From NCBI GenBank assembly GCA_947504725.1, contig CANNHN010000009.1, positions 1 through 64,000 of the forward strand: a DNA stretch of 64,000 nt. Reading direction: 5' to 3'. The first letter of the stretch is position 1. Each line of letters begins with the position of its first letter. Below the pieces are notes generated by a model. The model saw only the letters and a program-made list of their open reading frames with translations, did no database searches and had not been told where the DNA came from. Positions 37,044-44,918 of the stretch are shown here, piece by piece. The translations under genes were made by a program, and so were the position numbers. The stretch is from Bacteroidota bacterium (GTDB lineage Bacteria > Bacteroidota > Bacteroidia > 2-12-FULL-35-15).

Positions 37044-37829
37044 CTAATTAAAGTTTTTCATAAACAACTTAACTATAATTACAAATGGCAGTATTTCAAG
37101 GGTGCAAAGATATAAAAATAAATAGAATTTGGAAACTCTAATGCTATTTGCACCAATCATCACACCACGTAAAACCCTGATTAACAGCAACAAAACAAAA
37201 ACACTGATTCCAGAATATATAAAAATCAATGGTGAAACATCTTTTATGAAGGCCATACATACAACAATCGGGAGTAAAAACAACCCTAAAATGTTACAAA
37301 ACAAGAATATCATGAGCGAATAATCCCCACTTTCCTTTTGATTTTGAAAAATAAAACCAAAAAATCTGACTAAAAGAATTTTTATTCCATACGCCAAACA
37401 AATAGTAATCAAAATCTTAAAGAAAAACAGGACTTCATTTCCTTCCATATAGCCATAATATTCTGCTGTTAGGTAGAGAAACAAGGAAAAAGAAACGACA
37501 AATAAAATGGAAAGAAAAATGGCAACTCTGTTTCCTAATGAAAGCTCTTCTCGGCTCGACTGGTTTGTTAAACGTGTAATATAAAATGCTTTCATTACTT
37601 GATTTAATCTTTTTCGGTTTGTAGCGTAAAGCCAAACAAATAAAACAAATGAAAATAATAATATACTCGCTACACCAAAATCGAAATCAGTAAAATGTAT
37701 CTGTGGTTTTTCCGATGTTTTGTGGAGTAAATGGCCTTCAAAAAGTGATGTAGTCGTGCTTGTGTCTGCATTTACAGAGACAGAAACAGAATCGTGAGAT
37801 TTTATAATATGAGCAGCTAATGTTGACAA
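37044..37829 (-). CDS. DUF4271 membrane protein
   Basis: 261 residues from a TTG start (no in-frame ATG fits). Residues 1-45 are a polar N-terminal segment; six or seven membrane helices follow from about residue 51. The block LTNQSSREELSLGNR lies between the first and second helices. The order DUF4271-hemD is, to my knowledge, common in Bacteroidota. Function unknown; proximity to hemD, rnpA and yidD suggests only a housekeeping envelope role. Confidence 0.85.
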   Translation of the reverse strand: MSTLAAHIIKSHDSVSVSVNADTSTTTSLFEGHLLHKTSEKPQIHFTDFDFGVASILLFSFVLFVWLYATNRKRLNQVMKAFYITRLTNQSSREELSLGNRVAIFLSILFVVSFSLFLYLTAEYYGYMEGNEVLFFFKILITICLAYGIKILLVRFFGFIFQNQKESGDYSLMIFLFCNILGLFLLPIVVCMAFIKDVSPLIFIYSGISVFVLLLLIRVLRGVMIGANSIRVSKFYLFLYLCTLEILPFVIIVKLFMKNFN

Positions 37830-37857
37830 ATCGCTGTAAATGTAATGAATTCAATGC

Positions 37858-37890
37858 AAAAAAAAGGTTGTTCATTTGAACAACCTTTTT
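37858..37890 (-). terminator. Strong terminator of the cytochrome-YceI-DUF5777 operon
   Basis: A perfect palindrome AAAAAGGTTGTTC-ATTT-GAACAACCTTTTT with flanking A/T runs on both sides. It lies 16 nt beyond the DUF5777 stop and could work on either strand; DUF5777 is the likely client. Confidence 0.9.
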
Positions 37891-37906
37891 AAATCTTTAG
37901 AAAATC

Positions 37907-38878
37907 TTATTTATGTTTTTTCTTACCACCTAAACTAAATACTCTGGAAATGTTAAATCCGAATTTAAATCCGCCTTTCAACCAGCTGTCTGTAGTATTA
38001 GGAATGTAATTGTTTTCGATAATCCCAGAAGCATTTGTAAAATTCAAATGAAATACGTGTCCCCCTGTTTCAATTTCAATTCCCAATGCCAATGGATTGT
38101 AAAATGGATTTGCAGTATTGTTTGTACGATAATCCGAAAATGTATAATAGTAATCAGCAATAATTCCAACTCGCTTCGTAATCATAAAACGAAAACCACC
38201 ACCCATAGAAATTAAATCATTGGTTTCAGAAGCAGCATTGTCTGCATTTATACTTCCTAATACGTAATTTCTATGCTGATACGTAGGAGTTAATTGCATG
38301 GAAAAGCGCCATCCAAATTTACGAGCAATCAGCAATTGTGTTGTGTAGGCAAAACGATGAATATCATTTTGTTTAAATTCAGGATTTACAACCATTCCAC
38401 TATAAAACAAACTTGCTTCTTGAGGATTATAACTTACATCAGCATAAATAGCTAATGAAAGTGGAATATGATTGTCTTTCGTTTGGTTTAAAATTCGATA
38501 TTTTACCGATCCATCAATTAACTCCGCTTGTTTACTTCTTGCAACTCCAAGTGTTAAGTTATCTGTAATTCCAAAATCAAACCCTATTCGTATATCTGAA
38601 GAATTATCAAAACCATAAAGTTGATGTCCACCTCCACCACTCTGTTTACCAATATTTCCAAAACGATGACCAACACTAAAGTCCATCGTTTTCTTTTTTA
38701 CAGTTTCTGTAGATTGCATATTAATAATCTTGGTTCCTTTGAAAGTTGCACTTACTTTCTCATGTATTTTGGGACCACTAGCAGAATCAAGTAATGCCAA
38801 CATATCATCTTGAGCAATTAATAAAGTGCAAGACAAGATGAAGCTAAAAAATAAAAACGTTTTTTTTGTAAGTATCAT
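37907..38878 (-). CDS. DUF5777 family outer-membrane beta-barrel protein
   Basis: 323 residues with a signal peptide (1-22). The N-terminal block KGTKIINMQSTETVKKKTMD, then FSVGHRFGNIG...GGGGHQLYGFDNSSDIRIGFDFGITDNL... identifies the family. The remainder alternates barrel strands (SLAIYADVSYNP, FRFMITKRVGIIADYYYTFS) and ends with a basic tail. Its start lies 3 nt after the YceI stop, so the two are certainly co-transcribed. The function is not established; association with c-type cytochromes suggests a role in envelope electron transfer or metabolite uptake. Confidence 0.88.
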   Translation of the reverse strand: MILTKKTFLFFSFILSCTLLIAQDDMLALLDSASGPKIHEKVSATFKGTKIINMQSTETVKKKTMDFSVGHRFGNIGKQSGGGGHQLYGFDNSSDIRIGFDFGITDNLTLGVARSKQAELIDGSVKYRILNQTKDNHIPLSLAIYADVSYNPQEASLFYSGMVVNPEFKQNDIHRFAYTTQLLIARKFGWRFSMQLTPTYQHRNYVLGSINADNAASETNDLISMGGGFRFMITKRVGIIADYYYTFSDYRTNNTANPFYNPLALGIEIETGGHVFHLNFTNASGIIENNYIPNTTDSWLKGGFKFGFNISRVFSLGGKKKHK

Positions 38879-38881
38879 AAA

Positions 38882-39433
38882 TTAATTCTTTTTAATTGGA
38901 CTCATTACTGCGTTTAATTTCACATCCACATCCTCAGCAATATTTTGAATGTATAAACTTGGAACTTTGATTTTATAATCAGCAACGTGTACTTTAAATT
39001 TAGATGAAATGGAAATTTCTCCACCTTTAACAGTAACTACACCATTAATGGTTATTTCTTTATCAACACCGTGCATCGACATTTTTCCAGTAACGGTAAC
39101 TTTTTGTTCTCCGTCTTTTGTAAAATCCACTTTCTCGTTTATTTTTCCCTTGAAAGTAGTTGTTGGATATTTTTCACTCTCCATATAATTTTCATTGAAG
39201 TGTTCTTGCATCAATGGTTTTTCAAACATAAATGCTGTGTTCGTAATTGCAATTTGAACATCATTAGTAGAAGTATTCAAAAATGTTTTAGGAACTTTAG
39301 CGATTGCCTCAATATTCTCGAGTGGAGAAGCTGAAAAGAAACTTACTTCACACGTTTTTGCGACATAAATTTGTGCAAAAACGGAAGAAGTAATTGCAAT
39401 TGCAGTAAATGACAATAGTAGTTTTTTGAACAT
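38882..39433 (-). CDS. YceI family periplasmic protein
   Basis: 183 residues with a signal peptide (1-20, ...SSVFA). The YceI lipocalin-like barrel is shown by the start CEVSFFSASPLENIEA, the IAITNTAFMFEKPLMQEHFNE... block (x-F-x-M-x-EHFN) and GKMSMHGVDKEITINGVV. The fold binds polyisoprenoids such as quinones in characterised members. It lies between the cytochrome lipoproteins and DUF5777. Confidence 0.92.
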   Translation of the reverse strand: MFKKLLLSFTAIAITSSVFAQIYVAKTCEVSFFSASPLENIEAIAKVPKTFLNTSTNDVQIAITNTAFMFEKPLMQEHFNENYMESEKYPTTTFKGKINEKVDFTKDGEQKVTVTGKMSMHGVDKEITINGVVTVKGGEISISSKFKVHVADYKIKVPSLYIQNIAEDVDVKLNAVMSPIKKN

Positions 39434-39502
39434 GTCTTTAAGTTTTTGTTTTTGTTTAAATAATATCTATAATGCTATTAATTGCACTCTATAATTGTGC
39501 CA

Positions 39503-39841
39503 TTAATTGTTAAGTGCCCCTTGCTCCATCCAACACTTAAGTTTTCCTAACTCATTTTCTGGAAGTGCAGGTCCTCCCTGAGGCATTTCCTTAGTAATAA
39601 ACACTTTTGATTTGAAAATGCCACTTTCAACTTTTGTTTTTAAAACAGCATAATCCGTTAAGTTCCCATCTAAACTACCAACTCCATGACAACCACCACA
39701 TCTCAATGAAATAATCGTATCAACGTCAGCTGAATAGGATACTGGCGATAAACAATCGGAAGAAATTGCCTCAGACTTTTCAAAAGTACAAGAGGAGTAA
39801 AGTAATATTGAAAACGTAGCAATCAAAAATATTCTTTTCAT
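39503..39841 (-). CDS. c-type cytochrome lipoprotein (paralogue B)
   Basis: 112 residues from the ATG at 39839-39841, which starts a lipoprotein signal (MKRIFLIATFSILLYSSC). The mature protein has one heme c motif, CGGCH, and a likely distal Met in KEMPQGGPAL. It ends in LGKLKCWMEQGALNN. It is a clear paralogue of the next upstream gene, with the shared SCTFEK sequence and C.W.EQGA.NN tail. It is a membrane-anchored electron carrier on the periplasmic or outer face. Confidence 0.9.
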   Translation of the reverse strand: MKRIFLIATFSILLYSSCTFEKSEAISSDCLSPVSYSADVDTIISLRCGGCHGVGSLDGNLTDYAVLKTKVESGIFKSKVFITKEMPQGGPALPENELGKLKCWMEQGALNN

Positions 39842-39917
39842 GTTATTTATTTTTCGATACACAAATATAGAATAATATTAAAATAAATCACCATTTAAGA
39901 CATTATCAATTCTCAAT

Positions 39918-40268
39918 CTAATTATTAGGCGCTCCTTGTTCTATCCAACATCTTAACATAGATTTTTCTGCTTCAGTAAGTTGATCATAACCAATAGGAG
40001 CCATGTCTTTTTTATTAAAAACACGATCAACCACACTTCCATCATTAACTTTCTCCTGTAAAAGGGAAAAATCAGTGAAATCACCGCCATTCATATAGGA
40101 AGGAACATTCGAATGACACGTCACACATTTGGCATCGATAAACGGCTTTATATCTGTTGAATAATACATTGTAGTGTTACAGCCTGCTGGAAGCGGAACC
40201 GCTTTTTCGAAAGTACAAGAAGTTATCGCCAAAGCTGATACAATTGTAAGTAGGAGTAGTTTTCGCAT
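39918..40268 (-). CDS. c-type cytochrome lipoprotein (paralogue A)
   Basis: 116 residues from the ATG at 40266-40268 (MRKLLLLTIVSALAITSC, lipobox ITSC). The heme motif is CVTCH, in DIKPFIDAKCVTCHSNVP; the distal ligand is probably the Met in KKDMAPIG. Tail LRCWIEQGAPNN. It is homologous along its whole length to the paralogue 76 nt downstream, a tandem duplication. The two may transfer electrons in series or have different partners. Confidence 0.9.
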   Translation of the reverse strand: MRKLLLLTIVSALAITSCTFEKAVPLPAGCNTTMYYSTDIKPFIDAKCVTCHSNVPSYMNGGDFTDFSLLQEKVNDGSVVDRVFNKKDMAPIGYDQLTEAEKSMLRCWIEQGAPNN

Positions 40269-40362
40269 GTTGTTGTTTTTGTTTGAACAAAGATAAAACA
40301 AGCTTAAAATTTGGGATAGGACAATTAATGGCTGGTATGGTATAATTTACCTTAATTCCTTT

Positions 40363-40824
40363 TTACTTAGCTCCGGCAGGCAGATCGTTGTCTTTTCTGG
40401 CTACTTCTTCACCCATCTCATTCCAATATGTCCATTTTCCACTTTCAACATCATTCTTATAAAATCCTTCGTATCGTTTTTTGCCATTTTCATACCAAGT
40501 GGTTGTTTTGCCATTTTTTATTCCTGCCTCAAATGTCGTTTCGCTCCATTGCAATCCATTTTCATAAAAGCTTTTCCACAATCCTTCTCTTTTTCCATCT
40601 TTCATCATTCCATGCATTTTAACTTTTCCATTTGGATGCTTAATTATGCTCTCGCCATTTTGTGTAGTATCTTGCTTGCCGACAATTGTAAATCTAGTAG
40701 AATCGTGATTAACATAAGGTTCCACTTTTGAGACAGACCCCTTTTTTTCTTCGGCTTGATTGGAGCATGAAATTAAGCCTATAATAAACATAGATATAAA
40801 AGTAATTTTCGTTTTCATCTTCAT
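40363..40824 (-). CDS. MORN-repeat lipoprotein
   Basis: 153 residues; lipoprotein signal with lipobox LISC (C20). The second ATG two codons on (MKTKITFISM) is an equally good start. Four MORN-variant repeats fill about 65-140 (HPNGKVKMHGMMKDGKREGL, YENGLQWSETTFEAGIKNGK, YENGKKRYEGFYKNDVESGK). It overlaps the polyprenyl synthase stop by 1 nt, so translation is coupled. Probably a surface or periplasmic scaffold; partner unknown. Confidence 0.87.
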   Translation of the reverse strand: MKMKTKITFISMFIIGLISCSNQAEEKKGSVSKVEPYVNHDSTRFTIVGKQDTTQNGESIIKHPNGKVKMHGMMKDGKREGLWKSFYENGLQWSETTFEAGIKNGKTTTWYENGKKRYEGFYKNDVESGKWTYWNEMGEEVARKDNDLPAGAK

Positions 40825-41795
40825 TAATTTTTACGTTCTGTTGTATATTTTACTAGCCCTTCCAAAGATGCTCTTGATGAATTTTCCGAAAAAGTAGAAA
40901 GCAATTGTAACGCAATACTTTTATACTCATTCATTTTGGTTTCAGCATATTGAATTCCACCACTCTTAATAACGAAATCAATTACTTCAGCAACTTTTTT
41001 AGGATTATTATTGTTGTTTTTTACAATATTAATGATTCTTCTTTTTTCGAGATAAGTAGCATTATTTAATGCAAATATCAGAGGCAATGTCATCTTTTTT
41101 TCTTTTATATCAATCCCTGTTGGCTTTCCGATATTTGACCCATCTCCATAATCAAACAAGTCGTCTTTTATCTGAAATGCAATTCCAACAGCCTCTCCGA
41201 AGGATCGCATTTGTTCAATTATTTTTTCATCCTTTGTAACTGATGCCGCTCCGCAAGCACAACATGATGCTATTAAGGATGCTGTTTTTTTACGAATAAT
41301 ATCAAAATAAACGGCTTCATCAATATCTAGTTTTCTTGCTTTTTCAATTTGCAACAACTCCCCTTCACTCATCTCTCTAACGGCATTGGAAACTAATCCT
41401 AACAAATGATAATCTTTGTTGTCGACCGAAAGAAGTAAACCACGCGACAATAAAAAATCTCCTACCAAAACTGCAATTTTGTTTTTCCACAATGCATTTA
41501 CAGAAAAAAATCCTCTACGTTCATTTGAATCATCCACCACATCATCGTGCACCAATGTTGCTGTATGTAGCAGCTCAATCAAGGAAGCAGCGCGATAGGT
41601 AGATTCATTCATTTCACCAACCAACTTTGCCGACAAAAAAACAAACATTGGTCGCAACTGTTTTCCTTTTCGCTTTACAATGTAATGTGTGATTTTATCC
41701 AACAACGGAACCGAACTTTTCATTGAAGCTTTAAACTTCAATTCAAATTCAGCCATTTCATTTTTAATCGGTGCTTTTATTTCGTCTACTGTCAT
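40824..41795 (-). CDS. Polyprenyl diphosphate synthase
   Basis: 323 residues, all-alpha trans-prenyltransferase. First Asp-rich motif LVHDDVVDDSNERRG (D84, D85, D88), second QIKDDLFDYGDG, with GKQLRPMFV near 44-52 and the KKMTLPLI block. It makes a long-chain all-trans prenyl diphosphate, probably for menaquinone. Product length cannot be read with certainty. It is 38 nt downstream of rlmN and coupled to the MORN lipoprotein gene. Confidence 0.94.
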   Translation of the reverse strand: MTVDEIKAPIKNEMAEFELKFKASMKSSVPLLDKITHYIVKRKGKQLRPMFVFLSAKLVGEMNESTYRAASLIELLHTATLVHDDVVDDSNERRGFFSVNALWKNKIAVLVGDFLLSRGLLLSVDNKDYHLLGLVSNAVREMSEGELLQIEKARKLDIDEAVYFDIIRKKTASLIASCCACGAASVTKDEKIIEQMRSFGEAVGIAFQIKDDLFDYGDGSNIGKPTGIDIKEKKMTLPLIFALNNATYLEKRRIINIVKNNNNNPKKVAEVIDFVIKSGGIQYAETKMNEYKSIALQLLSTFSENSSRASLEGLVKYTTERKN

Positions 41796-41833
41796 ATTCT
41801 TTCCCTTGACTCTAGTTTAGGGCAATAAATTTG

Positions 41834-42910
41834 TTACTTTACAACTTTAAATTTTCTTTGCTCAAATCCTTCTTTGTTCTTATTTGCTAATTGTCCGCAC
41901 GCTGCATCAATGTCTTTTCCTCTGCTTCTTCTAACGTTTACAATTATATTTTTACTTTCTAAATACTTGGCAAATGCATCTAATCGCTCCGTTGTGGTCT
42001 GCTGAAATTCGCCATCATCAATCGGATTGTATTCAATAATATTTACTTTGCAAGGAATGTGTTTGCAGAATTTTGCTAAATCTTGCGCATCTTCCAGGCT
42101 ATCATTAAAATCCTTAAACGCAATATACTCATACGTTACACGCGTTCCTGTTTTTTCATAAAAGTACTTCAATGCCTCTGCCAACGCATCTAAAGAATTG
42201 CTTTCGTTAATTGGCATGATGTGATTTCTTTTTGCATCGTTGGCTGCATGCAATGATAATGCTAAATTAAATTTTACACCATCATCACCTAATTTCATTA
42301 TCATTTTAGAAACACCTGCTGTACTTATGGTAATACGTTGTGGCGACATGTTCAATCCTTCCGGTGAAGTTATCTTATGAACCGAATCTAAAACGTTTTT
42401 ATAATTCAGCAATGGTTCACCCATTCCCATGTATACGATATTGGTAAGCGGAGTATTGTATTTTTCTTCTGCCTGATTTTTTATCAAAACAACTTGATCA
42501 TAAATTTCATCCGCATTCAAATTTCTCAAACGTTCTAATTTTCCTGTTGCGCAAAATTTACAAGTTAAACTACAACCTACTTGAGAAGAAATGCACGCAG
42601 TCATACGAGTCGTACTAGGAATCAAAACTCCTTCAACAATATTACTGTCATAAAGCTTAAAAGCATTTTTGATGGTGCGGTCTTTGCTAATTTGCATATC
42701 GTCCACTTTCACCGCATTAATCACAAAATGTTTGTCGAGTAATTCGCGAGTAGATTTTGAAAGGTTGGTCATTTCCTCAAAGGTGATAGCCGACTTTTTC
42801 CAAAGCCATTCATAAACTTGTTTAGCCCGAAAAGCCTGATCACCATTTTCTATAAAAACAGCTTTTAGTTCTTCGAGTGAAAGTGCCCGTATGTCTTTCT
42901 TTGATTCCAT
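41834..42910 (-). CDS. rlmN: 23S rRNA (adenine-2503-C2)-methyltransferase
   Basis: 358 residues from the ATG at 42908-42910 (MESKKDIRALSLEEL); an upstream in-frame ATG would add 12 hydrophobic residues unlike the family. Radical SAM cluster cysteines C113, C117, C120 (GCSLTCKFCATG). The blocks YMGMGEPLLNY, RITISTAGVS and LALSLHAANDAKRN are typical, and the C-terminal methyl-carrying Cys is in DIDAACGQLA. It methylates A2503 of 23S rRNA and A37 of some tRNAs. Confidence 0.96.
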   Translation of the reverse strand: MESKKDIRALSLEELKAVFIENGDQAFRAKQVYEWLWKKSAITFEEMTNLSKSTRELLDKHFVINAVKVDDMQISKDRTIKNAFKLYDSNIVEGVLIPSTTRMTACISSQVGCSLTCKFCATGKLERLRNLNADEIYDQVVLIKNQAEEKYNTPLTNIVYMGMGEPLLNYKNVLDSVHKITSPEGLNMSPQRITISTAGVSKMIMKLGDDGVKFNLALSLHAANDAKRNHIMPINESNSLDALAEALKYFYEKTGTRVTYEYIAFKDFNDSLEDAQDLAKFCKHIPCKVNIIEYNPIDDGEFQQTTTERLDAFAKYLESKNIIVNVRRSRGKDIDAACGQLANKNKEGFEQRKFKVVK

Positions 42911-42952
42911 TTGACTGAAGAACAAATTTACGAATAATATATTCATAAAAAG

Positions 42953-42989
42953 AGCTTTATAATTTCGTAAATTCGTACTTTATAAAGCT
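42953..42989. promoter_or_regulatory. Inverted repeat between divergent rlmN and amidohydrolase genes
   Basis: Arms AGCTTTATAA (42953-42962) and TTATAAAGCT (42980-42989) with a 17-bp spacer that itself contains a direct repeat ATTTCGTAA/ATTCGTAC. The right arm ends 4 nt before the amidohydrolase ATG, so it may be an operator or a repeat. Confidence 0.4.
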
Positions 42990-42993
42990 ATTT

Positions 42994-44181
42994 ATGCGTA
43001 AAATATCTGCTGATTATATTTTCCCAATTTCATCTGAACCAATCAAAAATGGTGTTATCACTATTGAAGATGACGGAACAATCATAGATGTACAAGGTAA
43101 TAATCAAAATGCTTCAGAGCACTATGAAGGAATAATTTGCCCAGGATTTATAAACACGCATTGTCATTTAGAGCTTTCCCATATGAGAACTCAGATTTCT
43201 GAAAAGGCAGGAATGATGCAATTTATTAAAGAGATATTGAGTAAACGTTCCTCATTTTCGGAGGAAGAAATTCAAAGCGCTATTGCTGATGCTGATGCCG
43301 AAATGATAAAAAATGGAATTGTAGCTGTTGGTGACATTTCAAATAACAATGATTCCTTCAAGCAAAAATCAACAAGCTCTATTTTCTACCACACTTTTCT
43401 TGAAGTATTCGATTTTAATCCAGATAAAGCAAAGGAAACTTTCGAAGCTGCAAAAAAATTAAGCACCCAACTTTCAACTTTGAACTTTGAACTTTCTAAC
43501 TCCATTGTTCCACATGCTCCCTATTCGGTTTCTGAAAAACTATTCCGATTAATTGCTGAAGAAGCTGTAAAGAAAAATTCCATCATCACCATTCACAATC
43601 AAGAAAGTTTGGCTGAAAGCGAATTGTTTATTTCTCAATCTGGGCGAATGTTTGAAGCTTTTTCAAGAATGGGAATTAATATGGAGTTAATTCCTAAAAC
43701 TGGACTCAATTCATTACGAACTACACTTCCTAAATTGCCTATATCACAAAAAATACTTTTTGTCCACAATACATTTACAACGAAAGAAGATTTGCAATGG
43801 GTAAAAAAGTATCAAGTATCAAGTATCAAGTATCAAGATCTATACTGGTGTAGCTGCCCAAATGCTAATCTTTATATCGAAAGTAAATTACCGGATTACG
43901 ATTTATTCATCGAAGAAAATTTGAATGTTACAATAGGAACAGACAGTCTAGCTTCCAATTGGAGCTTATCGATTTTAGATGAGCTGAAAACAATTGCAAA
44001 ATACTATCCGCAAATTCCTTTGCAAACATTGCTTACCTGGGCAACAAAAAATGGTGCTAAATTTTTAGAATTAGATCAACTGGGAACAATTGAAAAAGGA
44101 AAAAAACCAGGATTAAATTTATTGAAAAATGTGGCTGGGATGAAGGTTACTGAAAAGACAGAAGTGCTAAAACTAGTTTAA
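42994..44181 (+). CDS. Amidohydrolase family protein (cytosine deaminase/chlorohydrolase-like)
   Basis: 395 residues. Metal-site motifs: INTHCHLELSHM (about 52-63), PHAPYSVS with its metal His, TIHNQES, and a terminal Asp in IGTDSLASN. This matches amino-hydrolases that deaminate nucleosides or heterocycles; aminodeoxyfutalosine deaminase in menaquinone synthesis is one possibility, but the substrate cannot be assigned. Two simple repeats lie in frame: one encodes STQLSTLNFELSNS (43469-43496), the other KKYQVSSIKYQ (43807-43837). The frame stays intact. Its stop overlaps the ispD stop by 4 nt, convergently. Confidence 0.87.
   Translation: MRKISADYIFPISSEPIKNGVITIEDDGTIIDVQGNNQNASEHYEGIICPGFINTHCHLELSHMRTQISEKAGMMQFIKEILSKRSSFSEEEIQSAIADADAEMIKNGIVAVGDISNNNDSFKQKSTSSIFYHTFLEVFDFNPDKAKETFEAAKKLSTQLSTLNFELSNSIVPHAPYSVSEKLFRLIAEEAVKKNSIITIHNQESLAESELFISQSGRMFEAFSRMGINMELIPKTGLNSLRTTLPKLPISQKILFVHNTFTTKEDLQWVKKYQVSSIKYQDLYWCSCPNANLYIESKLPDYDLFIEENLNVTIGTDSLASNWSLSILDELKTIAKYYPQIPLQTLLTWATKNGAKFLELDQLGTIEKGKKPGLNLLKNVAGMKVTEKTEVLKLV
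43469..43496. repeat. In-frame repeat CAACTTTGAACTTTGAACTTT inside the amidohydrolase gene
   Basis: A run of heptamer-like (CAACTTT/GAACTTT) units sits in the coding sequence. It translates to a Ser/Thr/Leu-rich loop just before the conserved PHAPYS motif. Confidence 0.75.
43807..43837. repeat. Heptamer AAGTATC x4 inside the amidohydrolase gene
   Basis: AAGTATC occurs four times in tandem, plus AAG. Three heptamers make 21 nt, so units cycle through all frames but the whole tract keeps the frame open. It encodes KYQVSSIKYQ. Confidence 0.85.
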
Positions 44182-44840
44182 TTCATCAATGATTCGGCCA
44201 CTTTCAAATCCAGCTCCGTAGTTATCTTTATATTTTCTCGATTGCCATCAATCAAACTTATCTTTTCTCCGAATGCTTCTAAAACAGTTGCATCGTCAGT
44301 AAATTCAGGTTTGTATTCTTTCAAAAATGCTTTTTTTATCAAATCAGAATGAAAACATTGAGGTGTTTGAATAATGGAATAATGCGTGCGATCAACAGCA
44401 CAACTTTCTTTCCCTTTTAAATATCTGATTGAATCATTTAAAGGAATTGCTGGTGAAGCATTCCCTCTCACCTCTGCTGTTTCAAATGCGTTCATGATTG
44501 TTTGTTTACTTACTAATGGTCGAGCTGCATCATGAATGCCAACAACACAAGCATCAGGAACAAGAGCTAAGCCATTTTTTACAGAATGATACCGCGTTTC
44601 CCCTCCATCGATTAATTGATGGTGAATTTTAAAATCATGTTTTTCACAAAGATTTTTCCAATCATCGTTTAACGATTTTTCTAAAACAACAATCACAGAA
44701 ATATCAGAAAAAGTAGAAGTGAACTTTTCAATCGTATGCATCAAAATAGGTTTCCCTTTCAACTCAATAAACTGCTTAGGAATAGCATTATTCATGCGAC
44801 TCCCAGTTCCTCCTGCTACTATGATAACGTATTTCTTCAA
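44178..44840 (-). CDS. ispD: 2-C-methyl-D-erythritol 4-phosphate cytidylyltransferase
   Basis: 220 residues. Signature VAGGTGSRMNNAIPKQF (7-23) with the CTP-binding GGTGSRM, GIHDAARPLVS near 100-110 and the catalytic Lys/Arg set around TPQCFHSDLIKKAF. Third step of the MEP isoprenoid pathway. It follows queA leftward after a 78-nt gap. Confidence 0.95.
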   Translation of the reverse strand: MKKYVIIVAGGTGSRMNNAIPKQFIELKGKPILMHTIEKFTSTFSDISVIVVLEKSLNDDWKNLCEKHDFKIHHQLIDGGETRYHSVKNGLALVPDACVVGIHDAARPLVSKQTIMNAFETAEVRGNASPAIPLNDSIRYLKGKESCAVDRTHYSIIQTPQCFHSDLIKKAFLKEYKPEFTDDATVLEAFGEKISLIDGNRENIKITTELDLKVAESLMN

Positions 44841-44859
44841 AGTTTATATGCCATAAAAA

Positions 44860-44903
44860 ATGGTTGATAATTATTGCAATTCCTTCCAACAACTATCAAC
44901 CAT
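44860..44903. repeat. Inverted repeat between queA and ispD
   Basis: Arms ATGGTTGATA and TATCAACCAT with a 24-nt spacer; the right arm continues into CATCAACT words. It may be a weak processing or termination site between queA and ispD. Confidence 0.5.
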
Positions 44904-44918
44904 CAACTAATAAATATA

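Noticed and set aside
43807-43837. CRISPR-like direct repeats
   Set aside because: The AAGTATC units are only 7 bp, in tandem without spacers and inside a coding gene.
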